A program made the position numbers and the translations under genes. 64,000 bases of DNA. It comes from Paraburkholderia sp. D15 (GTDB taxonomy: Bacteria > Pseudomonadota > Gammaproteobacteria > Burkholderiales > Burkholderiaceae). Below the pieces are notes generated by a model. That model was given only the letters and a program-made list of their open reading frames with translations, made no database searches and had not been told where the DNA came from. The stretch spans positions 3,274,876-3,338,875 of the forward strand of contig NZ_CP110396.1 in NCBI RefSeq assembly GCF_029910215.1, read 5' to 3'. This document shows, in pieces, positions 1 through 8,028 of this stretch; the first letter of the stretch is position 1; each line of letters begins with the position of its first letter.

Positions 1-39
1 GTCGTTGTCCTGCGCGGCGGAGAGAGTCGTATCGCTCAT
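1..39 (-). CDS. N-terminus of a gene leaving the window, probably ABC permease or ATPase
   Basis: An ATG on the minus strand (complement of 37-39) opens a frame reading MSDTTLSAAQDND before the window ends. It starts 3 bases after the stop of the SsuA-type binding protein and runs in the same direction, so it is most likely the next gene of that operon. Sulfonate ABC operons usually continue with the permease (SsuC) or ATPase (SsuB). The 13 visible residues have no diagnostic motif, so the family is inferred from position alone. Confidence 0.5.
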   Translation of the reverse strand, partial: MSDTTLSAAQDND

Positions 40-42
40 GCG

Positions 43-1116
43 TCAGGCCTGTTTCGGGCGTGTCGCCAGTTTCGCGTTTTCATCGGCGACGATCGCGCCG
101 AAGCCGGGCGCGATGTGATCGGCGATCTGATACGGCTGGCGGATCTGGCCGGTTTGATGGAAGTAGGCGATTTCCTTCTGCCAGCTCTCGATGTTCTGCG
201 GCGAGCCGGCCGGTTCATAGCGTGCGTACGTGCGGCTGACCTGCAACTGCGCGGCCGCGAGCGGGATATGCGAAAGCTCCGCGATATCGGCCGCCCATTT
301 CGCGGGGTCCTGCAACACGCGGTGTTTCGCGCGGATGATCCGGCGCGTCGCGTCTTCCAGCGCGAGTCTGCGCAGCGGATCCTCGACGGCCGAGGTCGGC
401 GCGTACACCAGGCCCGGCACCTCGACCACGTCCTTCAACGCGACCAGAATGCGCGCGTCGTGCTGCGTCTGCGCGATGGCCGTGTTCGGGTCCCAGACGA
501 CGAACGCGTCCACCTGATTGTTGACGAGCGCGGACAGGCCATCGGTGGTGTTCAGCGACAGCACGTTGTTGCGGTCGAACGGAATGCCCGCCTGTTCGAG
601 CGCGCGCGCCAGTTGATAGTGCTGCTTCGAATAGAACGGCAGCGCGATCTTGCGGCCGCGCAGATCCGCCACCGTGCGCACCGGCGAATCCTTCTTCACG
701 AGAATCGCGCTGCCGCCCTGACGGGTTTCCTGCCACGCGGCCAGAATGCTGATGCGCGAGCCGTTGCCGAGCGCGAACAGCACGCCGGTCTCGCCCCCTT
801 GCGCGATATCGACGCGGCTCGTGCGCAGCGCTTCGAGCAGCACGAGCGTCGAATCGAAGTCCGCCCATTTGATCTGGTAGGGCGCGCCGCGATCCTCGCC
901 CGAGGCGATCAGTTCGCGATGCAGGCCCACCTTGCTGGTGGAGCCGATCGTCAGCGTGATGCCGGACAGGTCCGCGCCGGCGGCCACCGCGAGTTGCAGC
1001 GGCGTCATCGCGAGCGCGCCGGCGGCGAGGCCGCCGAGCAGGAATTCGCGGCGCGATAGTGCTCGCGTGCCGGTGACGGCGGCGGTGAATGAACGGTTGC
1101 GTGCGTGATTGTTCAT
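43..1116 (-). CDS. Aliphatic sulfonate/taurine-type ABC substrate-binding protein (SsuA/TauA family), Tat-exported
   Basis: Predicted periplasmic solute-binding protein of 357 aa. The N-terminus has a twin-arginine signal (SRREFLLGG, arginines at 22-23) followed by an alanine/leucine-rich hydrophobic stretch, with likely cleavage near residue 45. The mature part has the two-lobe SsuA/TauA layout: LTIGSTSKVGLHRELIA at the start, DIAQGGETGVLFAL, then DAFVVWDP. The ATG start is chosen because it overlaps the stop of the upstream ATP-grasp gene by 4 bases; the longer upstream frame is just read-through of that gene. It is the fourth gene of a coupled operon with an exporter and two ligases, an unusual place for a sulfonate importer. 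The actual ligand could be another organosulfur or amino compound. Confidence 0.85.
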   Translation of the reverse strand: MNNHARNRSFTAAVTGTRALSRREFLLGGLAAGALAMTPLQLAVAAGADLSGITLTIGSTSKVGLHRELIASGEDRGAPYQIKWADFDSTLVLLEALRTSRVDIAQGGETGVLFALGNGSRISILAAWQETRQGGSAILVKKDSPVRTVADLRGRKIALPFYSKQHYQLARALEQAGIPFDRNNVLSLNTTDGLSALVNNQVDAFVVWDPNTAIAQTQHDARILVALKDVVEVPGLVYAPTSAVEDPLRRLALEDATRRIIRAKHRVLQDPAKWAADIAELSHIPLAAAQLQVSRTYARYEPAGSPQNIESWQKEIAYFHQTGQIRQPYQIADHIAPGFGAIVADENAKLATRPKQA

Positions 1117-2381
1117 GACTGGATCACCGCCTCCGCGTCCGAGAAGAAACGCGCTTCGATATCGCGGATACGATGGCAATCCGCGAGCAGGGCCTCGAAC
1201 GTCGCGTTGTACAGGCCGACGGTGCCGAGGGCCGTTTTCAGGTCGGTGGTGACGCTGAGCGTATCGCCAGGCTTCACCCATCGCTTGTGACCGACGAACG
1301 ACGGCAACGCCTCGATCGCCTCCCACGCGAAAGGTTTGTTCAATCGCCCCACGCGCGACGACAGCAGCAGCACATGACCGCAGAACCCGTTGAACACGGG
1401 GCGCTGGTTCAGCGCATCCGCGAAACGTTCGGGATTGAGCACGGTCGCGACCGTGGCGGACACGTGATTCTCGCCGTTCACCGCCGTGGTCAGACGCGGG
1501 TCGAGGCTGCCGTGCAGGCGCGCGTTCAGTTCGACGAGCGTCGGTCCGGCGGCGGTATCGATGATCTCCAGATGCGTGGGGCCGTGGCGCACGTCGAGCG
1601 CGTCGAGCACCTGCCGCGCGTAGCCGAGCAGCGCCGCGAAACGCGGCGCGGTGTGATCGACCACCAGCATCTTGTCCAGCCGCGGCGCGTGCGAGCGGTC
1701 GCGATGCACTTCCCACAGGCTCACCACCTTGTGGCGGCCGTCCACCGACACCGAATCGACGATGTACTCCTGGCCTTCGGAATAGGTCTGCACGATCACA
1801 TCTTCGTTCGGCTGGCCGTAGATGGATTGCGTGGCCAGCACATCGCGCGCGGCCGCTTCCACCTGGCCGAGGCTGCGGCAGATTTTCACGCCGGTCACGC
1901 CGGCGCTGCGCGACGGTTTGACGACCACCGGCAGTTGCCCGAGCGCACGGACCCAGCCGACCACGTCGTCGGCCGACCGCGAGCTGTATTGCGACGGCGC
2001 GCGCAAGCCCGCGCGCGTGACCCGCTCGTTCATCAGCACCTTGTCGCGCCGTGCCGCGGATGACGCGAGCGGATTGCGATGCGCGACATCCAGCCGTTCG
2101 GCCAGCGTGTCCGCGAGTTCGAGCGCCGCGTCGAGCCCGTGCAGCACCGCGCCGATCCTCAGATCGCGCAGTTGCGCGAGGGTGTGTTCCAGGTCGCCGT
2201 CGTGATGAATCGTGCGCACGTAGTCCGTCGCGACGAACTGATTGCGGTAAAGCTCCGGCAGATCCGGGCTGCTGATCACGTGCACGCAGCGAATGCCATA
2301 GGCGCGGAAGGCCGGCGCCAGATAGGCGGCGGTGGATGCGCCGTCGACGATCAGGACCGTATCGATGAAAGCGTACGTCAT
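1113..2381 (-). CDS. ATP-grasp ligase (second of two; probable amino acid/peptide ligase)
   Basis: A 422-aa ATP-grasp protein. The central nucleotide-binding segment is visible at 152-161 (VVVKPSRSAG). A swivel segment with QEYIVDSVSVDG lies at about 204-215, and the metal/ATP-binding signature HLEIIDTAAG then TLVELNARLHG runs from 270 to 291. Family knowledge: such enzymes form acyl phosphates from carboxylates and join them to amines, as in BacD-type L-amino-acid ligases. The ATG overlaps the preceding stop by 4 bases, as do its own stop and the next gene's start. It differs strongly from the neighbouring ATP-grasp protein, so it is not a recent tandem copy. Substrates cannot be read from sequence; joining an amino acid made by the divergent oxygenase is inference. 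Confidence 0.85.
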   Translation of the reverse strand: MTYAFIDTVLIVDGASTAAYLAPAFRAYGIRCVHVISSPDLPELYRNQFVATDYVRTIHHDGDLEHTLAQLRDLRIGAVLHGLDAALELADTLAERLDVAHRNPLASSAARRDKVLMNERVTRAGLRAPSQYSSRSADDVVGWVRALGQLPVVVKPSRSAGVTGVKICRSLGQVEAAARDVLATQSIYGQPNEDVIVQTYSEGQEYIVDSVSVDGRHKVVSLWEVHRDRSHAPRLDKMLVVDHTAPRFAALLGYARQVLDALDVRHGPTHLEIIDTAAGPTLVELNARLHGSLDPRLTTAVNGENHVSATVATVLNPERFADALNQRPVFNGFCGHVLLLSSRVGRLNKPFAWEAIEALPSFVGHKRWVKPGDTLSVTTDLKTALGTVGLYNATFEALLADCHRIRDIEARFFSDAEAVIQS

Positions 2382-3598
2382 GGGTGCCTCGCGGGAGTGT
2401 GGTGATGGGTGTAGATGAACGCGCGACGTTCGCGGCCGGGAATCACCTGCGCGCCGTAGGTCACGCTCAGGTTGTCGTCGTGCAGGCGGCCGCTGCCGCT
2501 GAACGCCCAGAGCGGCGGATCGTCGTCGAGCAGGAAATCGACGCGCGCGTAGCGATGCGGGCGGAACGTGCCGGGCAAGGTCACCGTGCGGCCTTCCAGC
2601 CTGTCGAGCAGCGCACCGACGATGTCGAAGCCGTACGCGTCCTTCACGATCGTGCAGATGAAGCTGCCCGCGATCCGCGCATTCAGCTCGACGATGTACG
2701 GCTCGCCGTCGTGCACGATGCAGTCGAGATGCACCGGGCCCCACGTGAGCCCCGATGCGGCAACCGCGCGGCGGCCCGCATCGATCAGCGCGGCGAGCGA
2801 CGCGTCGTCGAGTTCTAGATCGGACGAATAGCCGCGTTCGATGAAGCGCGTGCCTTTCGCCTTGCGCTTGAGCATCGCGCCGACATACGCGCCGTCGAAA
2901 AACTCCACGCAGTACTCCGGGCCCGCGACGAACTGTTCGATCAGCACCGTTTCGTCGTCGCCGCGTTGGCCGGCGAAGGCGTTCAGATGCTCATTCAGAT
3001 ACGCCTGCAACGCGCTCGCGTCGGCGCACAGCGCGACGCCGAAGCTTGATAGCCCTTCGACCGGTTTGACGACGATCGGGAAGGGCAGGTCGCCGCCGCC
3101 TGTCTGCCGTTGCCGTTGCCATTGCTGCAGCTCGCTGAGCGCGGCGATTCGCGACGAAGGCGTGCGAATGCCGGCCTCGTCGAAGAGCCGCTTCTGATTC
3201 GACTTGGCGATGTAATGCGCGACCTTCGCGGCGTCCGGGCCCGGCAGGCCGAGCGCTTCGCTCAGACGGCTCGCGAGGCGCGCGTACTTCTCGTTGGTCG
3301 TGACGATCAACGGTCGTACTTGCGGGTAGTGCGCGTCGATCCACGCCAATACCGTGTCGAAATCCGGCGGCAACGCGACGATGCGCGCTTGCGGCGGAAA
3401 CACGCCGGCCGGTATATCGTCGGGCGCGGTGACGATGGTCACGTCGAAGCCGCGGGCCAGCGCCGCATCGACGAACGCGAGACTGGTGCCGGTGCGCAGC
3501 GTGCCGACCAGCAGCAACGCGCGAGCGGTGCCGAGGTGAGCCGTGGTGTCGCTCGACGATGCGGGCGTCAACTGCGGAAGGGGAGTCGGTGCGTTCAT
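2378..3598 (-). CDS. ATP-grasp ligase (first of two; L-amino-acid ligase type)
   Basis: A 406-aa ATP-grasp enzyme. After an N-terminal Rossmann-like pre-ATP-grasp domain (ALLLVGTLRTG, about 27-36) come IVVKPVEGLSSFGV (175-188), the EQFVAGPEYCVE swivel (221-232) and the Mg/ATP signature HLDCIVHDGEPYIVELNARI (290-309). This pattern is typical of dipeptide-forming carboxylate-amine ligases. The start at 3598 is preferred over an ATG nine codons upstream because it gives the same 4-base overlap seen at the operon's other junctions. It lies directly behind the exporter gene, which suggests the ligated product is exported. Argininosuccinate-lyase-type resistance ligases or carbamoyl-phosphate-synthase-like domains are less likely given length and motifs. 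Confidence 0.87.
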   Translation of the reverse strand: MNAPTPLPQLTPASSSDTTAHLGTARALLLVGTLRTGTSLAFVDAALARGFDVTIVTAPDDIPAGVFPPQARIVALPPDFDTVLAWIDAHYPQVRPLIVTTNEKYARLASRLSEALGLPGPDAAKVAHYIAKSNQKRLFDEAGIRTPSSRIAALSELQQWQRQRQTGGGDLPFPIVVKPVEGLSSFGVALCADASALQAYLNEHLNAFAGQRGDDETVLIEQFVAGPEYCVEFFDGAYVGAMLKRKAKGTRFIERGYSSDLELDDASLAALIDAGRRAVAASGLTWGPVHLDCIVHDGEPYIVELNARIAGSFICTIVKDAYGFDIVGALLDRLEGRTVTLPGTFRPHRYARVDFLLDDDPPLWAFSGSGRLHDDNLSVTYGAQVIPGRERRAFIYTHHHTPARHP

Positions 3599-5010
3599 TT
3601 CTGGCGTAAGGTGAGAAGGATGCACACCACCAGCAAGCCGGTGGCAAAGAGAAACGCGTGCGATGCGCCGGCGGCGATAGCCTGCGCATTGCCGCTGACG
3701 AGCGCGCCGAGCAACGCGACGCCGATTGCGGCGCCCACTTGCCGGCCCGTATTCAGAATCGCCGAAGCGATGCCGGACTGGCCCGCTTCGACATGGCCGA
3801 GCAGAAACGCGGTCAACGCGGGAATCGCGATGCCGCCGCCGATCGCCATCAACGCGAGCCCCGGCACCAGCGCGGGATACGCGCTACGCCCGAGCAGCAA
3901 ACCCAGCGACAGATAGCCGATGGCCGACGCGCAGAGCCCCACGACGATCGTCGTCCGGAAGCCGAAGCGCACTGACAGCTTCGCACTGGCGATGTTGGCC
4001 AGCATGATGATGGTGAGCGGAAACAGCGCCATGCCCGCCTGCGTCGCCGTATAACCCTGGCTGCGCTGGAAATACAGGCTCAGCGAAAAGATCAGCCCGT
4101 AGAACGCGAGATTGGACAACGCGCCGACCACGACCGCGCCTGGAAAACCGGGAATGCGGAAGAACGCGAGCGGCAGCATCGGCGCGGGATGCCGGCGCTC
4201 CAGCGCGACGAACGCGACACCGAGCAGCGCGGCCGACACCAGTCCGCCCCACACCCACGGATCGCTCCACCCATACGCGCCGCTGCCGATGATCGACGCC
4301 GTCAACACGCCGAGCGTGACGATCGCCACGAGTTGACCGGCCGGATCGAGCCGGCGGCTCGCGCTGCGCGTCGATTCGCGCACGAAGCGATAGGTGAGCC
4401 ACAGCGTCAATACGCACACCGGCAGATTGATCAGGAAGATCGCGCGCCAGCCGAAGTGATCGATCAGCAATCCGCCGAGCGTCGGACCCGCCGCGCTAAT
4501 CAGACCGCCGGTCGCGCTCCACCAGCTGACCGCCTTCACGCGCGACGCGGCATGCCCCGCGCAGGCGTGCGTGATCAACGACAGCGAGGTGGGCAGAATC
4601 AGCGCGGCCGCCGCGCCTTGCACCACACGCGCGACGATCAGCGTGGCGAGGTTGGGCGCGAGCGCGCAGCCGAGCGAGGCGAGCAGAAAAAGCGCGAGGC
4701 CGTAGCCGAAGAGCCGCTTGCTGCCCAACCGGTCCGCCAGCGAACCCGAGCTCAGCAGCAACGACGCAAACGACAACGTATAAGCATCGACCACCCATTG
4801 AAGGCCATGTACCGTCGAATCGAACGAATGACCTAACGCGGGAATCGCGACATTAACGACGGTCACGTCTAATTGAACGATGGAAAAGCCGATACTCGCG
4901 GCCGCGACGGTCGGGAAAATACGCGGCGCTTTATATGCCGTATTTGCCGGATTATGCGTTTGCGCATCGGCGAAACCATTGCTGGCGGGTTTTTCCGCGA
5001 CAGCCGTCAT
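3595..5010 (-). CDS. DHA2-family MFS exporter (EmrB/QacA type, 14 TM)
   Basis: A 471-aa inner-membrane drug:H+ antiporter homologue. It has the TM1 family signature IVQLDVTVVNVAIPALG, the TM2-TM3 loop SLADRLGSKRLFGYG (motif A), VVQGAAAALILPTSL, and the TM5 motif C region with GPTLGGLLIDHFGWR, then many hydrophobic segments consistent with 14 helices. It is the promoter-proximal gene of the leftward operon, and its stop overlaps the first ATP-grasp start by 4 bases. Exporters placed first before ligase genes usually give self-protection or secretion of a peptide product; that role here is inference. About 320 AT-richer bases separate it from the divergent oxygenase gene. Confidence 0.9.
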   Translation of the reverse strand: MTAVAEKPASNGFADAQTHNPANTAYKAPRIFPTVAAASIGFSIVQLDVTVVNVAIPALGHSFDSTVHGLQWVVDAYTLSFASLLLSSGSLADRLGSKRLFGYGLALFLLASLGCALAPNLATLIVARVVQGAAAALILPTSLSLITHACAGHAASRVKAVSWWSATGGLISAAGPTLGGLLIDHFGWRAIFLINLPVCVLTLWLTYRFVRESTRSASRRLDPAGQLVAIVTLGVLTASIIGSGAYGWSDPWVWGGLVSAALLGVAFVALERRHPAPMLPLAFFRIPGFPGAVVVGALSNLAFYGLIFSLSLYFQRSQGYTATQAGMALFPLTIIMLANIASAKLSVRFGFRTTIVVGLCASAIGYLSLGLLLGRSAYPALVPGLALMAIGGGIAIPALTAFLLGHVEAGQSGIASAILNTGRQVGAAIGVALLGALVSGNAQAIAAGASHAFLFATGLLVVCILLTLRQK

Positions 5011-5332
5011 ACCTGCTCCCGTTATCGATCTCGATGACGGAGACTAACGACGATCCTGCATCAGGACAAATGATAAGAAGTGATTTGATAAGCACATTTT
5101 CATTTTCAATTCAAAACGCATTGCTGTTCGATTCAGCATCTTTCACGTTGCAGCGAATATCGGCAAAAACGGCATGCGTATATTCAATTATTTTGTTTTG
5201 ATTTGCTTTTTTATCGTTTTGAATTGTTTCTCCGGAGCCCTAGGCTATGCCCTGCATCGGGTTACTGTTCGCTGTGCGATGCGTGCAAACCAACGTCATT
5301 TTCTCCGTCGACAACCCTTCCGGGAAATTTTC
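5011..5332. promoter_or_regulatory. AT-rich divergent promoter region between exporter operon and oxygenase
   Basis: 322 bases between two divergent starts, visibly AT-richer than its surroundings, especially 5080-5240 with runs of T and A. It must hold promoters for both transcription units. A frame for the rightward gene could extend into it from 5174, but the implied N-terminus is a hydrophobic, AT-coded stretch unlike the rest of the protein, so I treat it as noncoding. No clear palindrome was recognised. Confidence 0.55.
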
Positions 5333-6436
5333 ATGACTTACTCCGCAGATGAACGAATCGTCCTGACTGCCGCCGAATCGAGTCAGATTCGCAGCGCGTT
5401 GACCAGCCTGCCGTACGACCCCGCCGGCGGCGCCGACTATATCGGCGCGTTACGGCGCATCGCGTACTCGACCTTGCCCGAGCGCTTACTGGCCGCGATC
5501 GAACGAACCAAATTGCCGGCGGCCAGTGCCAACGGCTCGCTGGAAATCGACAACCTGCCGATCGACGCGGATATCAGCGGCAGTCCGCAATTCACCGAAA
5601 CGGGCCGTAGTTTCAAGGGCGGCGTGCTGAGCGAGAACGTACTGGTCGCATTGGGCGCGCTGGCGGGCGAACCGTATTCGATCGCTCACGAAGGCCGTGA
5701 GCTGGTGAACAATCTCACGCCGCACAAGGAGACCGCGCACGACTACACGGGGCTCGGTTCCGAGGTCGAACTGGATTTCCATATCGAGAACGCGGCGCAG
5801 GCGCACATGCCGGAAGGCGATACGTCGCCGTTCGCGCTGCTGCTGCTCGGCATCCGCAGCGAGCCGCAAGGCGGTCCGCACACGCGTCTCGCCGATGCGC
5901 GCCGCGCGCTGGGACTGCTGTCGGATGAAGACATCGAATATCTGTACGGCCGCCATTACATCATTCGCGTGCCGTACCGCTGGCGCGGCGCGACGCCGAC
6001 GCCGCGCGACAACACGGATCTGAGCGCGGTGCTGTCCGGCCCGGTGGAGTCGCCGCGCGTGACGGTCGCGTTCTATCCGGACATGGTGCTGGCCGCGAAT
6101 GCGCGCGCCAAGCTGGCGCTCGACAATCTGTACCAGGCGATCCGCGAGGTGTCATTCGGCGTGCAGATCACGCCGGGCAAGCTGGTGCTGATCAATAACA
6201 GCTTCACGCTGCATTCGCGCGATCGGTTCGCGCCGCAATACGATGCGAACGATCGCGCGTACCGCTGGGTGCAGCGTGTGTTCGTCGCGCGCAGTCTGTG
6301 GAATTTCCGCTCGTTCACGCGTCTGCATGACCGGGTGTTCGATCCGAAGAATCTGTCGCAGCCGGCGGCCGCCCATGCGGCGATCGCGACGCCGGCACCG
6401 GCACCGGTGCGGCGCGAGGCGGTGGCTGTCGCCTAG
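5333..6436 (+). CDS. Clavaminate synthase/asparagine hydroxylase-like Fe(II)/2-oxoglutarate oxygenase
   Basis: A 367-aa non-heme iron oxygenase. The facial triad is visible: H150 and E152 in LDFHIENAAQAH, and H294 in FTLHSRDRFAPQYD. R308 follows H294 by 14 residues, the usual spacing for the 2-oxoglutarate-binding arginine in clavaminate synthase and AsnO. The family beta-hydroxylates free amino acids such as Asn, Arg or Orn, or performs oxidative cyclisation. The ATG at 5333 with upstream GGGA is chosen over longer frames that enter AT-rich DNA. The last 20 or so residues are Ala/Pro-rich and probably disordered. It diverges from the exporter/ATP-grasp operon, consistent with hydroxylating an amino acid that the ligases then join. 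The substrate is unknown. Confidence 0.82.
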   Translation: MTYSADERIVLTAAESSQIRSALTSLPYDPAGGADYIGALRRIAYSTLPERLLAAIERTKLPAASANGSLEIDNLPIDADISGSPQFTETGRSFKGGVLSENVLVALGALAGEPYSIAHEGRELVNNLTPHKETAHDYTGLGSEVELDFHIENAAQAHMPEGDTSPFALLLLGIRSEPQGGPHTRLADARRALGLLSDEDIEYLYGRHYIIRVPYRWRGATPTPRDNTDLSAVLSGPVESPRVTVAFYPDMVLAANARAKLALDNLYQAIREVSFGVQITPGKLVLINNSFTLHSRDRFAPQYDANDRAYRWVQRVFVARSLWNFRSFTRLHDRVFDPKNLSQPAAAHAAIATPAPAPVRREAVAVA

Positions 6437-6539
6437 TCTGGATGGCGGCCATGGCGAGGGTGGCGCGGGTCACACGACGAACCCGGCGGGGTATCGGGTT
6501 CGGCGGCAGCCGGCGCGTCCGCCTTGCCCGCTCGTCACC

Positions 6540-6557
6540 GCTCATAACGTTATGAGC
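6540..6557. promoter_or_regulatory. Perfect 18-bp palindrome upstream of flavin monooxygenase gene
   Basis: GCTCATAACGTTATGAGC is a perfect inverted repeat with no spacer, 75 bases upstream of the monooxygenase ATG and about 100 bases after the oxygenase stop. No loop or U-tract follows, so it looks more like a dimeric regulator's operator than a terminator. The regulator is unknown. Confidence 0.5.
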
Positions 6558-6632
6558 TTTGCTTGGTTGTCGTGACGCGACGACACGGTTAACGTCGGCC
6601 GATCGCGCATCCCGACCACTGAACCCGACACC

Positions 6633-7982
6633 ATGAGCAAACGTAGCGGCCATCTGCGCCTCGGCGCGTTCCTTTATCCCGCCGGCCACCATATCGCGGC
6701 ATGGCGTCATCCGCGCGCGCAGGCCGACGCGGGCATCAATTTCCAGCACTACGTGAAGCTCGCGCAGACCGCCGAGGCCGCGAAGTTCGACCTCGTGTTT
6801 CTCGCCGACGGTGTCGGCACGCGCGGCGACGATGTCGACTTCCTGAGCCGCACCGCGCACAGCTACGTCGCGCAGTTCGAGCCGATCACCTTGCTGTCCG
6901 CGCTGGCCGCGGTGACCGAACGCATCGGTCTGGTCGGCACGGCGTCGACGAGTTTCAACGAGCCGTATCACATCGCGCGTAAATTCGCGTCGCTCGATCA
7001 CATCAGCGGCGGGCGCGCGGGCTGGAATCTGGTGACGTCGTCCAGCGAGCACGAGGCGAAGAACTTCAATCGCGAGCGGCATTTCGAGCATGCGGAACGC
7101 TACGAACGCGCGGCGGAATTCGCCGAAGTCACGGCCGGACTGTGGGATAGCTGGGAAGACGACGCGTTCGTGCGCGACAAGACCGCGGGCCGTTTCTTCG
7201 ATCCGGCGAAGCGGCATGTGCTGGATCACAAGGGACGGTTTTTTCAGGTCAAGGGGCCGTTGAACGTCGCGCGTTCGCCGCAGGGACATCCGGTCGTCGT
7301 GCAGGCCGGTTCGTCGGAGGCGGGCCGCGAGCTGGCGGCCCGCACCGCCGAGGTGATTTTCACCGCGCAGCAGCGGCTCGGCGACGCGGTGGATTTCTAC
7401 GCGGACGTGAAAGGCCGCATGCGCGCTTACGGCCGCGAACCGGACGATCTGAAGATCATGCCCGGCGTGCTGCCGATCGTCGGCCGCACGGAGAGCGAGG
7501 CGCGCGAGAAGTTCGAGCAGTTGCAGTCGCTGATCGATCCGAAGGTCGGCCTCGCGATGGTCGCGGGATTGACCGGTGGTTTCGATCTCTCGGGCTATCC
7601 GCTCGACGGTCCGATTCCCGAACTGCCCGAAACGAACGCGAGCAAGAGCCGCCAGGCGTTGACGATCGACCTCGCGCGACGCGAGAACCTGACGATCCGC
7701 CAACTCTATCTGCGCGTGGCGGGCGCGCGCGGACACTGGCAACTGGTGGGCACGGCCGCGCAGATCGTCGACCAGCTGGAAGAGCGTTTCGTGCATTACG
7801 GCGCGGACGGCTTCAACGTGATGCCGCCGGTGCTGCCGGATGGCCTGCGGGATTTCGTCGAACTGGTGTTGCCCGAACTGCGCCGCCGAGGATTGTTCCG
7901 CGACGAATACGAAGGGCGCACGCTGAGAGAGAACCTGGGGTTGCGGCGACCGGTGCATCGGCGCCCGGCGCATCGGTCATGA
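6633..7982 (+). CDS. NtaA/SnaA/DszA-family FMN-dependent monooxygenase
   Basis: A 449-aa bacterial-luciferase-like flavin monooxygenase using reduced FMN from a separate reductase. The family signature is clear: LGAFLYPAGHHIAAWRHP at the N-terminus, GLVGTASTSFNEPYHIARKF, the SGGRAGWNLVTSS loop, and GHPVVVQAGSSEAGRELAA in the middle. Known members oxidise nitrilotriacetate, pristinamycin precursor, dibenzothiophene sulfone or sulfonates. With a TauD-type gene convergent to it and an SsuA-type binding protein nearby, an organosulfur substrate is likely but not proven. The sequence offers no partner flavin reductase within this locus, so reduced flavin would have to come from elsewhere. Confidence 0.88.
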   Translation: MSKRSGHLRLGAFLYPAGHHIAAWRHPRAQADAGINFQHYVKLAQTAEAAKFDLVFLADGVGTRGDDVDFLSRTAHSYVAQFEPITLLSALAAVTERIGLVGTASTSFNEPYHIARKFASLDHISGGRAGWNLVTSSSEHEAKNFNRERHFEHAERYERAAEFAEVTAGLWDSWEDDAFVRDKTAGRFFDPAKRHVLDHKGRFFQVKGPLNVARSPQGHPVVVQAGSSEAGRELAARTAEVIFTAQQRLGDAVDFYADVKGRMRAYGREPDDLKIMPGVLPIVGRTESEAREKFEQLQSLIDPKVGLAMVAGLTGGFDLSGYPLDGPIPELPETNASKSRQALTIDLARRENLTIRQLYLRVAGARGHWQLVGTAAQIVDQLEERFVHYGADGFNVMPPVLPDGLRDFVELVLPELRRRGLFRDEYEGRTLRENLGLRRPVHRRPAHRS

Positions 7983-7994
7983 ACCGGATGTGAT

Positions 7995-8023
7995 CTCGTG
8001 ACCGGATCTGAACCGGTCACGAG
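7995..8023. terminator. Hairpin between convergent genes (bidirectional terminator candidate)
   Basis: A perfect 11-bp stem (CTCGTGACCGG and its complement) with a 7-base loop lies between the stops at 7982 (+) and 8029 (-). There is no long U-tract, so termination efficiency is uncertain. Confidence 0.55.
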
Positions 8024-8028
8024 CTTGA

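Noticed and set aside
5174-5332. N-terminal extension of the AsnO-like oxygenase
   Set aside because: It would add a hydrophobic, AT-coded stretch unlike the family; the ATG at 5333 gives a normal N-terminus.
6315-7973. 552-codon leftward open frame opposite the flavin monooxygenase
   Set aside because: Shadow frame of a well-supported luciferase-like gene; no ribosome site or family features.
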